Origin: Apostichopus californicus
Taxonomy: Eukaryota; Echinodermata; Holothuroidea; Aspidochirotida; Stichopodidae
Direction of reading: 5' to 3'
Assembly (NCBI GenBank): GCA_020650975.1
Contig: JAIPMN010002485.1
Location: 4,721 to 25,302 of the forward strand
DNA length: 20,582 bases
Shown here piece by piece: positions 9,468 to 20,481 of this stretch (position 1 is its first letter; every line of letters starts with the position of its first letter). The translations under genes were made by a program, and so were the position numbers. The notes beneath the pieces were generated by a model. It was given only the letters and a program-made list of their open reading frames with translations, ran no database searches and was not told the DNA's origin.

Positions 9468-12400
9468 GTTTCACTCTAGGCACAGTATAGCAAGAGTGCT
9501 GAGGTTGTGAGTAGACAGGTAGGTGAGGACACAGAGTTAATACATCTGTACAGTATGAGAGGTTTTTTGTTTGTTAAACGCAAGTGTTTATCATTTTAAT
9601 TCTCATTTAATAAAAATCAAATTAAGAAATAAATCAAATCAATACAGAACCTCTGTACCTAATGTAATAAATAATCTTTAAATCATCAACAAAGCACTAA
9701 AAAGCAAATTGGAGCTGATGTAACAACCCTTAGCTGGAATTGTATGGACAGAGCTCTTCAGAATCCTAGATTCGGAAGAGGCAACATCCTGAAGGGGTCA
9801 ACAGGTGCCGGGGGGGGGGGGATGTGTGTGTTCTGGTTCAGTGCAAACAATGGAATACCAATTGTTTAAAAACTAGGTAAAAGGGAGTGCATTTATACAA
9901 GAGACTGGTCCGAGAGGAATTTAGGGTGAATGGCTACTTCATCTATAAGATTCTTGTATTAAATACCATCTGAAGACTGAAACACTCAACAAGTAATGAG
10001 AAAGAAACTTTATATCAATTGTATAACTGTACCGACGGCCATCTTTAGACAATCGAACCTTCACTGCCTGAGCAGAATGTTGGAATGTTTTTTAAGATCC
10101 ACTCGATTATCTGTCTATCCTAGGGCCCTTAAAAACTTGTTTCGACAATATTCATCCATGAGGGCCGACATGGCAGCAAAATGTTACAGTAGGGTGTAGT
10201 AACGAGGCTTAAGGACTGCTTTGGGTGAATCACATACAGTACAATACACCAACTAATTGTGTAAACAAATATTTGACATGAATTTTTTGAAGTCGACTCA
10301 TAAACATTTTCAATTCCCGATTCGCTTGACAAATTTCGTCAGAAGGATGTCGACTGAATATTTAATGCAACCTACAATGAAAGAATTTAACTCCCTGCAA
10401 TTTTGGAAAAATTAGACGCATGCAACTCTCGTTTCGCTCGAATGGAAATTCTCCAAAATAATGGTATCAATCTTAGCAATCCCTGGAGAGTCTCAGTGGT
10501 ATTTAGTACACAGAGGAGGAACAAACATACAGTAGCAGACTGTACTATTCTACTGTACTATGCTACATAAACATGAAGATATATACACGACATACATGGC
10601 TAAAGATTACAGAGTCAAGTAATTTCAAATCTCAATAAATCATTCTAGGTTGTTTATAGTGAGCCTACAACATTTTGACCTATTAGGTACCCGGCCATAT
10701 TTCCTTCCATCTGTTGTAACCTACAGTATTCACTTGTGTCCAGTAAAATTCAATCATAAATATCTGTAGTTTTATCTTAGAATTGCAGATTCGGAAGAAT
10801 GAGGCTGAGGATTGTGATGGGGTGGGAGAGAGGGTGGTGGGGGGGGGAGGGTGTTACTTTTGCAGATTGTGTTGCATTAGAGTGGAAGGGCAGTACAATT
10901 CTGAGTGGAAACAGGTACATTAAGAGTTGAATGAAGTAAATTTTACATAATTGTTCCTGTGTACTTCAAATATATATTTGAAGGAACCATTTGAATAAAG
11001 GAAAAAGAAAAAGAAGCATCCAATAATACTATTACAAATGTAAAATATTGCAAACTAGTGGCAACTGTTTCTTTATTGAATTAACTGAACATTATATACT
11101 ACAAGCCTAGACATATATCTAGAGGATACAGTACTGTTAAAATGTCTCCAAGATACCACTGACACACAATAGTCTCCATTACATTATTAGCAATAATTAG
11201 TTGGTAACATCTTGGACACACCACCGACAGAACTTAAGTTTATCAGGCTAATCTCTCATGTGCACCATCCTCTTGTCAAGTGTAAAGCTCTGTGGATGTG
11301 TGATAGATTAGAACTTGAAATTCAGATATTTCTGTCTTCATATTAATAGCTGAACGATGGAGAAGGTGGGTGGGGGATGGATGGATGGTGGGATGGGAAT
11401 ATGGAGCTCAGATTGGAGCTGGAAAAGAGAGCATTACTTATGCATAAATATTCCTAACTTTCTACGATAACTTTATACTTGTTTTGTTTTTCTTCATTTA
11501 GATATCGGGTATTTCTTATATTAACAGTACTGTTTCATATAGAGAGTAGGTTTATATTTTATCAAATTATATTCCAAATACACTATTTTATTGCTGTGTG
11601 GTTGGGTTTTGACCACTGTATCCTTGTTACTAAGCCATGTAACATTAAAACTGAATTCCCATATTTTTAACAAAGAAATCAATGGGGTTACAACTAGTTT
11701 GAATGATCCTCAACTAGCAGATAATAAAACAGTTTCATGCAATTCAGAAAATTCTGTGTCCCACAAAGTTTACCAATAACTACAGTATGAATAGTTTCCA
11801 AACCTTTTGTACAACTGTATGCCCTAACACAGCTAAATTTATACACCCTGGGGTGACTCGGAGTTTAGCAGTGTAAAAGTAAAATTTTATGTTTTCCGGT
11901 AGTAACTTGGGACACCAACAGTGTTTGACTTTTGGTACCATCATAATATTATAAATACTAATAAACTGTAGTGAATTCAACATATAAAACTCAGCGTGAA
12001 CACAGTCATCTATACCTACATCATATACACAGGAGTTGGGCGTAGTCAAATATTAGTCTGGAGGTCTACTGTTTCAAAAGCTGTAACCGTTGACGTATTA
12101 CTCAGGTATTGCAACAATTATCTCCTCGCACTTGCCTTTAAAGCGTCGACAACCAGCGATGGATGTTGTGAAATGTTATCTGGAAAGATACAATGTAAGA
12201 AATGATTTGAGGCACATGATAGGAATTGAGAGTATTCAGTTACAATATCGACACGAAAGAACATAACAGTGATTAGGGTATGTAAGCTAGTTTTGAAGAT
12301 AAACGAATGAAGACTATTATACCATTTAGAGGTTTGGTAATTACTGTATGTCAAGACGACACTGCTGTGATGTATACACAAGGCAAACATCTCCATGGAG

Positions 12401-12714
12401 TATACATAGATACATCAATGTCAAATTGTCAATCATACCACCATTCAGTATATAGATGCTGCCCCCAAGTAAAATAGCCAGTTTAGGAAGAAAACAAAGA
12501 CCGATGCTAATATCAGTTTACCCCAAAACCGACAGGTTTAGGGTCGTTACGAATGATGTTACAGGGTGTAACCCAGAGAAAATATATATGTTGACAGAAC
12601 ACATGGAAACTTTGAAGGAGACTTAGTCAACTGCTTGTACAGGTGAACAGATGAAGGTCATGGAATCCTCCCATTTCAAAACAACTCTCACTAAACGCCC
12701 CAAAATGTTATTTC
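9468..12714. other. Non-coding stretch upstream of the gene, no gene seen
   Basis: AT-rich sequence with no convincing coding exon. It holds a G12 run (9810-9821), a G-rich tract (10819-10853), a 20-bp palindrome (10964-10983), a GGAT-rich patch near 11364-11398 and many TACAGTA/TACTGTA motifs. The open frames here are short, lack family features and sit in several frames with no preference. Confidence 0.5.
10964..10983. repeat. Perfect 20-bp palindrome
   Basis: Arms CTTCAAATAT and ATATTTGAAG meet with no spacer. Outside them GTTCC (10953-10957) and GGAAC (10983-10987) could extend the stem past an internal bulge. AT-rich palindromes of this size can occur by chance in AT-rich DNA; no function is assigned. 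Confidence 0.6.
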
Positions 12715-12795
12715 GGATGGCATCCATACCAGCAAAACACGTTGCTATGGCTACAACGTGTTGGAGTGGTAGGACCATGGAGGTTACCTCCATGG
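12715..12795. repeat. Run of three perfect-arm inverted repeats
   Basis: Three separate inverted repeats follow one another within 81 bp. First, GGATG-G-CATCC at 12715-12725. Second, AACACGTTG (12736-12744) and CAACGTGTT (12754-12762) around a 9-nt loop. Third, CCATGGAGGT (12775-12784) and ACCTCCATGG (12786-12795) around a single T. The third is also flanked by the direct repeat GGTAGGAC / GGTAGGACG. The block is GC-richer than its surroundings. It has no TIR with target duplication, so it is not an obvious MITE. Confidence 0.6.
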
Positions 12796-13435
12796 TAGGA
12801 CGAGGGGGCAGTGGCTTGTAGAGGGTCATTGGGGGGGTGCAGTGCAAGAATGTTACTATTTGTTATGGGCGAGGTAGTTTGGAGTGCGTATGTATTGGAG
12901 ACAGCCAAGAGGGGAGTGAAGTGAAAATCGAGGTCAGCACTGACTGAGGAGCAGTTTACACACCACTTTGACAGAAAAATTATAAGCAAGAGACTGTGCT
13001 GACGTGACAATTGACACCGCTAGCCTGGGTAAGTGACCGACAGATTCCTAGAAGGCTGGTGGGCTGTAGTACCCAATTGTTTGTGGCTAGTACCTGCATG
13101 CAGTATTAGTGGCATTTCATGTAATGTTGCATCTAGAATGTGAGAGTGCAGAAAGTGTGATCAGACAGGTACTGTACTTAAGAACAAGATGTCTATATTT
13201 CTTCAGAGATAATGAAAGTTTCTTTCCAGAGATTCAAAATGTCTCTGCTTTTATACTCTTAGTTACATTCCTCATGTTGACTCAGGTAAACAATCTATAT
13301 ATCAACAACTTCATTATTAAACAGAAACAAAAAGTGGTATATAATTAATTACTGAATTACATACTATAACTTAGGAAATCATGTTTAGAGGCACAGCATA
13401 AATTTTTGAATGCTTGTACTTTTTTACAGTGACTT
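12796..13435. other. Non-coding stretch, no gene seen
   Basis: The left part is moderately GC-rich, then AT-rich up to the SINE tail. A good plus-strand donor-like site, CCTGG|GTAAGTGACC, sits near 13027, but no supporting exon is recognisable on that strand. Minus-strand open frames begin with TTG rather than ATG. Confidence 0.4.
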
Positions 13436-13714
13436 ATGTATGTATGTATGTATATATGATCTTCCCGCAAGCAGGAACTCGCGAAAGAAGCCATGGAGGC
13501 TTTTAGACTCGCAAGCTGACCGAAGCCAATCTCTCGGCACAAATCCATTTAACGTCCATGTCGGGAAGTTGTTATTGAACAACACCCTTGCCAGACGACA
13601 AACATTGCTGTCGGCGGGAATCGAACCTGGGATCTCATGACTGGGAGACGCCGGCGTTAACCACTAGGCTATACGCTCTGCCAACTATACACTCCGCCGC
13701 TATACACTCCGCCG
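13436..13714 (-). mobile_element. tRNA-derived SINE with multiplied 5' head
   Basis: On the minus strand a tRNA-like head carries a Pol III A box (TAGCCTAGTGG, 13671-13661) and B box (GGTTCGATTCC, 13627-13617) at tRNA-like spacing. A tRNA-unrelated body follows (about 13610-13461), then a tail of ATAC/ATGT-type tetranucleotides (13460-13436). The body is GC-richer than the flanks. Upstream of the A box the segment GGCAGAGCGTATAG (13682-13669) is followed outward by two near-identical 15-bp units, CGGCGGAGTGTATAG, at 13714-13700 and 13699-13685. No clean target-site duplication is visible. SINE identity is well supported; the named family is unknown to me. Confidence 0.82.
13685..13714. repeat. 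Tandem duplication of the SINE 5' head (2 x 15 bp)
   Basis: CTATACACTCCGCCG occurs twice head to tail. The neighbouring CTATACGCTCTGCC at 13669-13682 differs at two positions, so the SINE 5' end is effectively present three times. Confidence 0.8.
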
Positions 13715-16700
13715 ATATGTGACCCACTTTTGTTCACCCTGATACTAATCAGCATACTTTCTGGGAAATATATATACAAAACTGTTCTCACAGTGTGCAG
13801 GTAATCTAATCTACTAACATGCAGTAAATGCATATATTACAGATTCAAGAGACCTACATCCCAGCAGCAATATGTCTGCTTTAACTCATCTCCATTTTGA
13901 GATTAATATCATAGTACTTTGACCCTTGTTTTCGTGAAACTTAACAAAACAGAAAAAAAAACAAGAAAAAGACTCATGATATATCTCTTGAGGTTCCACC
14001 TTCTGGGAAATGTAACACTTGAAAAGATTCATAGCGGAGAGGAAATTAACTACGGTAAAGGACAGATGGACTGTTTTTGACACATTGCAATAAATTGTCA
14101 TCTTTTGACGCTTTGCATTTTTTTTTTTATTTATTCAATCCAGTATAAAAATAAAATATAAAAAAGAGTACAAACATAAAATATATTGCATTGCATTGTA
14201 AATTATTATCATCAAAAACAAAATTTATAATGAAAATAAGCAAAGGAAAGAGCAATTTAGAAACTTGCTCTGTTTAGTCATTTTATTCAAAGATATAAAA
14301 CCTGGTATGAATTCAATGTGAATTCTGGCTTCCTTTTGCCCCGCAGCCCCGAGTGAAATTGTCAAAGAGTTTCTAGCGATCGAATGGCAAACCATGGAAG
14401 CCAGAATATTCTGATTGACCAATCAGGAGCTATACTAGGTATTTTGCTTCCTTTGATGTATACATGAAAGGTAGAAAATTTACTTTGAATCGTTCGAGAT
14501 CCACATATTAACGATTATGGTCGAGACGAGCCAATTAAAAATGGCTGATCTGACATAAACACGGTATTATTGATCAATGGTATGGATCGTTTCAGATGTC
14601 AGGTTAATGTCCATTGACAAATGAGCTGTATCCTGTTACTCGACTGTGAAAGTAAAGAGAGATTCTTCTTCTGATGTTGTAATCTTATCAAGGTTAATGT
14701 TCTGGGCAATATTGAACATTTTTTCAAAGTACGGTGAACCCATTTGATTTAGAACCAATCTATTTGAATGTCTTGCAGGGAAGTTTGAGCTTTCATTGCT
14801 CAACCTTTGGAACAATTTCAATGGGCTTCTTTTTGTTTCTTTATTTTTGTCTTAAGATTCAATTGGAAATTCAGATGAAATGTAAATAACAAGCACAACT
14901 TCAAAGGGTAAAAAAGCTACATTTTCATTTCAGAAGGAACACATTAGATGACCATAGTACTGTGGGTTTCACACTTTTGAATCTATCAAAAAATTAGGGT
15001 GCCTCAATGAAATCTGATTTATGTTTACTTACATTAGTTACAACCTTATTTTCAAAATGTTCTTTTGTTTTGCTTAGTATTAATAAGGAGAGAGGTTTAT
15101 ATACACCACAGAAAAACCCTGCGAGTGGAAAGCAAGCAGAGGTCCAGATGTGGGATAGGGGGCACAGTTCTAAAACGTTATCGATTTAGTACGGTAGGTT
15201 AGGTACAGTAGACAAAAGGAAAGTGCCACGATGGGCTAGAGGCAGATAAAAGAGGAGCACAATATCATCTGGAAAATAGCTTTTATGCCAAGGTTGTGAT
15301 CAGGCAATTGTTTTCTGAAGTTCAAGCAGAAAGAACAAATTTTAAATCTTTAACAGTGGATAAAGAGTAGCTATATATGCAAAGCGTTGACATCTTTAGA
15401 TAAAACACAGGGGAGGGGGGCTCAGACAGATGAAAATCAACAGTAAGAGAGGACTGAAGTACTTTAAATAAGCAGTGCAATCCGTGACTGTGTCACCAGC
15501 TAACATAGATGTAGCTGCACCCCCATTCTTTTTGCATTTTTTTTATTCTATCTATCCCTTCTTTCTGCCAATGAATGGGAGGGCAAGGTGTTTGGTTAAA
15601 TGCTTGCATGCTTCAACCACATTGGTCTCTTAAATATGTATGGGGTATCTACATAAGTATGTGGGAAATGACATAGTGTGGTCAACCACTCAACATAACA
15701 TACTACTGTATCCTTAACATTTCATATTAGAGCAACAACAAGTTTTTGAGTCGCAATTTATACCAGGGCCTAGAATTTGCAATTTTTGCTACTTGATATA
15801 AAAGAATGCCAATTTTGCTTTAAAGATCTACTGACTAAAATCAAATTCCCTGAACAACAACACACATCAGTATACCATGCTGGCTTAGCAACCCAACAAA
15901 ATTGCTTGATAACAAGCAGTAATATGGAGAGTGGGAGGGGGGGGTGGTGGGAGAGGCTAATAAGTAGGTATGAAAATCATTATCCGTTAAAAATCGTTAT
16001 CCTAATAGACTGATGATCGTTAATGGACTTACCGTTTGTTTGAGTTCATTATATCTACTGGTGGAATATTGCCCTGCAGTGCCTTTTTCCCCTACTGACA
16101 AATTATGAAATCCACATGCGTTTAGCTAGTTAATAGTCCAAATATCTCGGGCTGTTATACAGAACTAAATTTTTATATTGTATGAAATACCACATATATA
16201 AAGCTTTTGACAGATTCAGCCTGCATATAATCATTTCTGCAATAAATGGTCAAAACAACGTAATCATGATATCAAAAATCTATTCATTTTTCATCTGCCG
16301 CTAATAAAATATGTGAAGTTAACTGGTAGTTATAGTGTTCACTGATAATATATTGATGAAACTAATAAATTATGTCCCGATTAGTGCGTCAGTTAGCTGG
16401 GTCGCTGAGTGTCACTGAGAAAGGCGGAATTAAAATTTTAAAAAAAATGCACTTTCTCTCCAAAAAAGTGGCAATGGTTCCCTGTTTTTATTTTTGTGGA
16501 ACCAAGGGCTATTCTGGCATGTTATATTCTATTATTCTATTTAATTTTTTTCTGTACACAGCTATCATGCTGCAAACAGGTGTATTAATTTATTGATAAA
16601 ATCATATTAAAATCATGCATTGCACATATGGAACAGACTGGAAACCATCTTTGTAACTACCCAGGCCAAGCATATGGCTTCCTGGGGAATCAACATGGAT

Positions 16701-17456
16701 TTATTAAGCGTGTGATTCTACCTCGATAAATAGGAAGCCTCCCAATTGTACACACTCTTCTGTAGCTTACATGTACACATAACTGCACACACTGCTTGAC
16801 AATGACAGTCATCTTCAAAACATGACCATCCTAATGTTAAATACCTTATTAGAAATATATATTCTATACAGTAGCCTAACATACACTGTAACCTACAGAT
16901 GCAGTTTATCGAAACAGAATCATACAGATATTGGGTCAGCTACAGTAAAAACTTAATTTTGAAGAATAAAACAAATTAAAATGGAATTTGCAATATTTTT
17001 ATAAGCCAAAAATCAGCAGTTTTTTTAAAATTTCTTTCTTTAGCATTTTGTATTTATGTAGCAGGGAGACACTATTAGCTTCCACCAATGGTGCCACACT
17101 ACTAACTACCACCTGCATAAAGTACTAATCTCTATAATGATCTATGATGTACATTGAATGGTACAGTACCTTAACACATACATTAAATGTTGAAAAAAAA
17201 AATTCTTCATTTAATTATTAACAAGTCATGTGCATGTAAATTTAAGCAGGCTAAGTACTATGAAATGTAATGCATCTGGAATTAACAAGCGATTGCCCAT
17301 ACGCATTCAAATTGTTATCCATGAAATAAACTGTGTCGACATTGAGCAGTTTTAATGCAAAATACTCCCATAAATCAAATTTAATGGTTTTAAAATCTCT
17401 TTCAGGATAATATCTGCATATGATTAAGAACCATGAGTAATGAACTTATAGTGCAA
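13715..17456. other. Non-coding stretch, no gene seen
   Basis: AT-rich. It includes a T-run and A-rich patch at 14119-14170 that resembles the end of an old retroposed copy but lacks any codable body. A 7-bp-arm inverted repeat, CTGATTG-AC-CAATCAG, lies at 14411-14426 and overlaps a CCAAT. There is also a G-rich tract (15931-15956). A good minus-strand donor-like site, AAACG|GTAAGTCC, lies near 16030, but joining it to the acceptor at 8742 would put the channel frame out, so it cannot be a coding N-terminal exon as it stands. No gene recognised. Confidence 0.45.
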
Positions 17457-17595
17457 ATATATATATATATATATATACATACATACTGTACATACATACA
17501 TGTATGTATGTACATACATTTATACATATATACATACATATATACATACATACATATATACATACATATATACACACATACATACATACACATAT
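17457..17595. repeat. TA then TACA/TATA microsatellite
   Basis: An (AT)n run at 17457-17477 passes into a TACA-type array to about 17595, with TATATA interruptions. At 17501-17512 the unit flips to TGTA, giving a 28-bp perfect palindrome at 17487-17514. Open frames across it only translate the repeat into M-Y-V-C strings and are not genes. Confidence 0.9.
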
Positions 17596-20150
17596 AACAG
17601 ATGAAGCAGTGCACTTAGTGGAGAGAGAGCATGACTAGCTGTACTCATTTCATATTTATGAGTTAAGATGTACTGGACTATGTCAATATATCAGCAAAGC
17701 AAAAACTACATCTCCCCCCCCCCCCCACTTCTTTGGGACAATTTGGACAAAATGATACTTTGTACAATATATTTAGTATTTAATATTGTTCATACTAAGA
17801 ATAGCTTACAGTCTGTCGAAAGTGATAAGTTAGAGTAACATCCCATCCTTCTAGTTTTCTTGCCCTCATTTCGAGAGATGGAGATTTCAGGGGCTCTGCA
17901 GGAAGCACTTAAGAATGGCTGACAGTCTAGAAGATGAAAATTTTCATTCACCTTCTAATTATCCCGCCATCGTTAATAGGGACGGACTATGCTGCTTAAC
18001 CTACTTAAAGACATCTTCAGAGGCACTAAAGACTTGTTGAACCGTCTGGGAGAGAAAGCAGGATAGATGTTATCAGTTTCAAGTTTCCTTGCATCTTTGG
18101 TAGTGACAGGTTAGGCTGCAAAACCTGACATGAATCCTTTTGGTATTAAGTGATTGGCTCATGATGATGTCATTGAGGTCTTGGTAGAGCTGGTCCACCT
18201 CAAGCTAAATCTTTCCTTCTAGCTTTGATGTTTTCTTGATTGATTCAGCCAAAGATTAATTGATTGAATGATTGGTTGATTGATTGAAACACTGTCTGCA
18301 ATCTTTACTACCTCTATAGAGAGAGTCTCCAATTGAATCAGGCAAATAATTACAGCACTGGCCGCCCTTATAAACATTTAATGAAAAAGTTTGGTTAACC
18401 TTTTAATTTTTATTACTGTACTTAAATGAAACCTTCTATCTTAATTATGGTTTATATTATCAGCAATAGTGTGGTTTAAGAAGGGAAGGCAAGATGATGG
18501 CTGTTTATAAATCCCATTATTATGTAAATAAATGTCCACTGCTGGCAGGGCTATCTGTATTACAGGAGAATGAAATACAAATATGGTTAGCTTTATGGGA
18601 CAAGTGCTATTATTATTATTATTATTGAAATATATTGATGTTGATAAACCACAGAAGGAAACAAAGTTAACAGTAAGTTTACAGTTCTTCCCAAAATAGA
18701 AATGCAAAGGTTTTTTGCCAGGGGTACTGTGGAAAACTTGCTTTTGTAAAAGTACACTCACAGAAGTCTGTAGGACAATATATAAGAAAAGGGCATATTT
18801 TTTTTGGTTAAGGCAGCTGGTGTGGGTACAAATCAGGAAAGTTGTTTAAAGGCTAATACAGTACTGTACACTAGGCATTAAAATTTAATGATATGCAGAA
18901 CACAAGCAAGTACCCATGGTTGTGGGGAGCATGGAGGTGAAGTAGATAGGGAGGGGGGTCGATGAAAAGACCCTACTTTGTCTTCTTTCTTGGAGGAGGG
19001 GACACTGCTGGGGAGGGGAGGGGGGGGGAATTGGTACAATACAACTAGAGTAAATGTTCCTACAGGCTTGTTGATTACCCTTGCTTTAAATTAAAATTTT
19101 GAAGAATAACGAGAAAATGAGGATGTACAGCATATCTACAGTAAAGTATCTTAGTAACTCAAAATAAACCAAAAACTCAACAAGCTGAAAAAAAAGACAA
19201 ACTCAGAATTTCAAAGGAATCAAAATACAAGAGAAAAATCAGTTGCAGGTTTTTAGAACGGAAATGAATAGGTGTGGAAGTATGCATCCACCTGAAAGTG
19301 GGTCCCAAAGGATGCAAAACGATCAAAAGTGTTGCTAAATTATATTTATGTTACTGTAGGTGCAGACAAGAAAAATGCATACCTTTTTATGTTTAGCGGA
19401 GAGAGGATTAATAAAGACCCAAACTTGAACGTACAGTGGGACTCGATCCTCAAAATATTTTGCCTTATGAATATTCATTATTTACATATCAACATATAAT
19501 CTAATCTAACATTTTCAATGTTTCATCCAGCATTTATACTTTGTACCCATTTCAACACAGCACTACAGATACAACACTAATACCTTACCGACTACCGGAT
19601 TATGCTGGCGTCTAAAATTACGAACATTCTGGAAAACCTCTTTATAAATTGTTACTTGATACAGTTGTTTTTGTTTAGCTATCCTAACAAATAGAAGTTT
19701 CTCTCCTCCTCCTTAAAATCTGAGCAATTAAAGATGACAAAAACAAAACGGTTCAACGAAAATAAACCTCACAATTTTCTTTTGGAAGGAAAAAAAAATC
19801 TGGCAATTTTTTAATCACTAAGGGATAGACGACTCTCATAACGAACTTAATTGACTCAAAAGAGAGTCCAGTAAGAGCTGCATCACTTGACAACCGAAAA
19901 CTGTAACAAACATTGATCCCGAGGCAAGTGTTCCTAAGTTACTAATTCAAAGTTATTTAGTGAGGCAACTGACAAATTCTATAATTAAATTAACATTGAT
20001 GAACCGATATCGGTGTCATCCGTGATAAGGTTAATTAAGTCATTGATTAAGGTTGTCCTTGTTAATATAGCGTACATACCACTCTGCTATCAGTACTGGC
20101 AGGAGGCTTTGGCTCTGGAAAAGGGAGGGGGCACCCCTAGTTTAGGAACC
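17596..20150. other. Non-coding stretch, no gene seen
   Basis: AT-rich with a C13 run (17714-17726), TGAT-rich sequence (about 18234-18288), an ATT trinucleotide run (18608-18626) and G-rich patches (18950-18958, 18991-19028). Donor-like sites on the minus strand at about 19586 (GTCG|GTAAGGTA) and 20078 (GAGTG|GTATGTAC) could mark non-coding 5' exons of the channel, but nothing else supports them. Confidence 0.4.
18608..18626. repeat. ATT trinucleotide microsatellite
   Basis: About six uninterrupted TAT/ATT units. Confidence 0.85.
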
Positions 20151-20303
20151 CAGTGGCTAAAGGGCGTATGAGTCAAACTCCGGACAGTAAAGTTTACTTC
20201 CGGGGAACAGCCCAGCCACTGGAAAGGGAATTTTTCCCTTTTCATGGCTCCTGGGAGGTTGGTTTTGCCAGGGGTGGGATAGCCTCCCAGTGAAGTTAAC
20301 TTC
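20151..20303. repeat. Cluster of nested and adjacent hairpins
   Basis: Five inverted repeats lie in 153 bp. Outer arms CAGTGGCT (20151-20158) and AGCCACTG (20214-20221) enclose a tight hairpin, CCGGA-C-AGTAAA / TTTACT-TCCGG, at 20180-20203 with a one-base bulge. Next is AAAGGGAA-TTT-TTCCCTTT at 20223-20241. Then CTGGGAGG (20251-20258) pairs with CCTCCCAG (20283-20290). Last is the palindrome GAAGTTAACTTC at 20292-20303. The block is clearly GC-richer than its surroundings. It may be a foldback repeat or a structured RNA; no family is recognised. Confidence 0.6.
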
Positions 20304-20353
20304 CCCTCTCCCTCCACCCTCTCCCCTCCCTCTCCACCCCCTCCCCTCCTCTA
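20301..20353. repeat. Polypyrimidine (CT) tract
   Basis: More than 50 bases almost wholly C and T on the plus strand, with repeated CCCCTCCCT-type units. The minus strand is purine-only with many G3-G5 runs, suited to triplex or G-quadruplex formation. Confidence 0.8.
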
Positions 20354-20481
20354 GCTGACACTAGATTTACACTTGTTTACGCTTCCAGTCTGAAAAATTA
20401 TTTGCTTGTCTTCTCTACTCTTACTCTATCCTCATTCATTTAATAGTCTGCTTTAGTCGCTAACATAGAGATTGATCAGGC

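Noticed and set aside
12708..13010. Minus-strand 100-codon frame that looks like a small secreted protein (hydrophobic start SLLLIIFL)
   Set aside because: The start codon is TTG, there is no upstream ATG context, and the frame runs over the palindrome cluster. No family match.
14119..14180. T-run and A-rich patch taken as the 3' end of a LINE or retroposed mRNA
   Set aside because: No reverse transcriptase remnant, no target duplication and only AT-rich sequence around it.
16022..16078. Possible first coding exon for the channel, ATG AACTCAAACAAACG before a good donor GTAAGTCC (minus strand)
   Set aside because: Spliced to the acceptor at 8742 the frame hits a TGA at once, so it could only be a non-coding 5' exon. 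No other evidence.
17402..17614. Open frame of M, Y, V, C and I repeats
   Set aside because: Pure translation of the TACA/TATA microsatellite.
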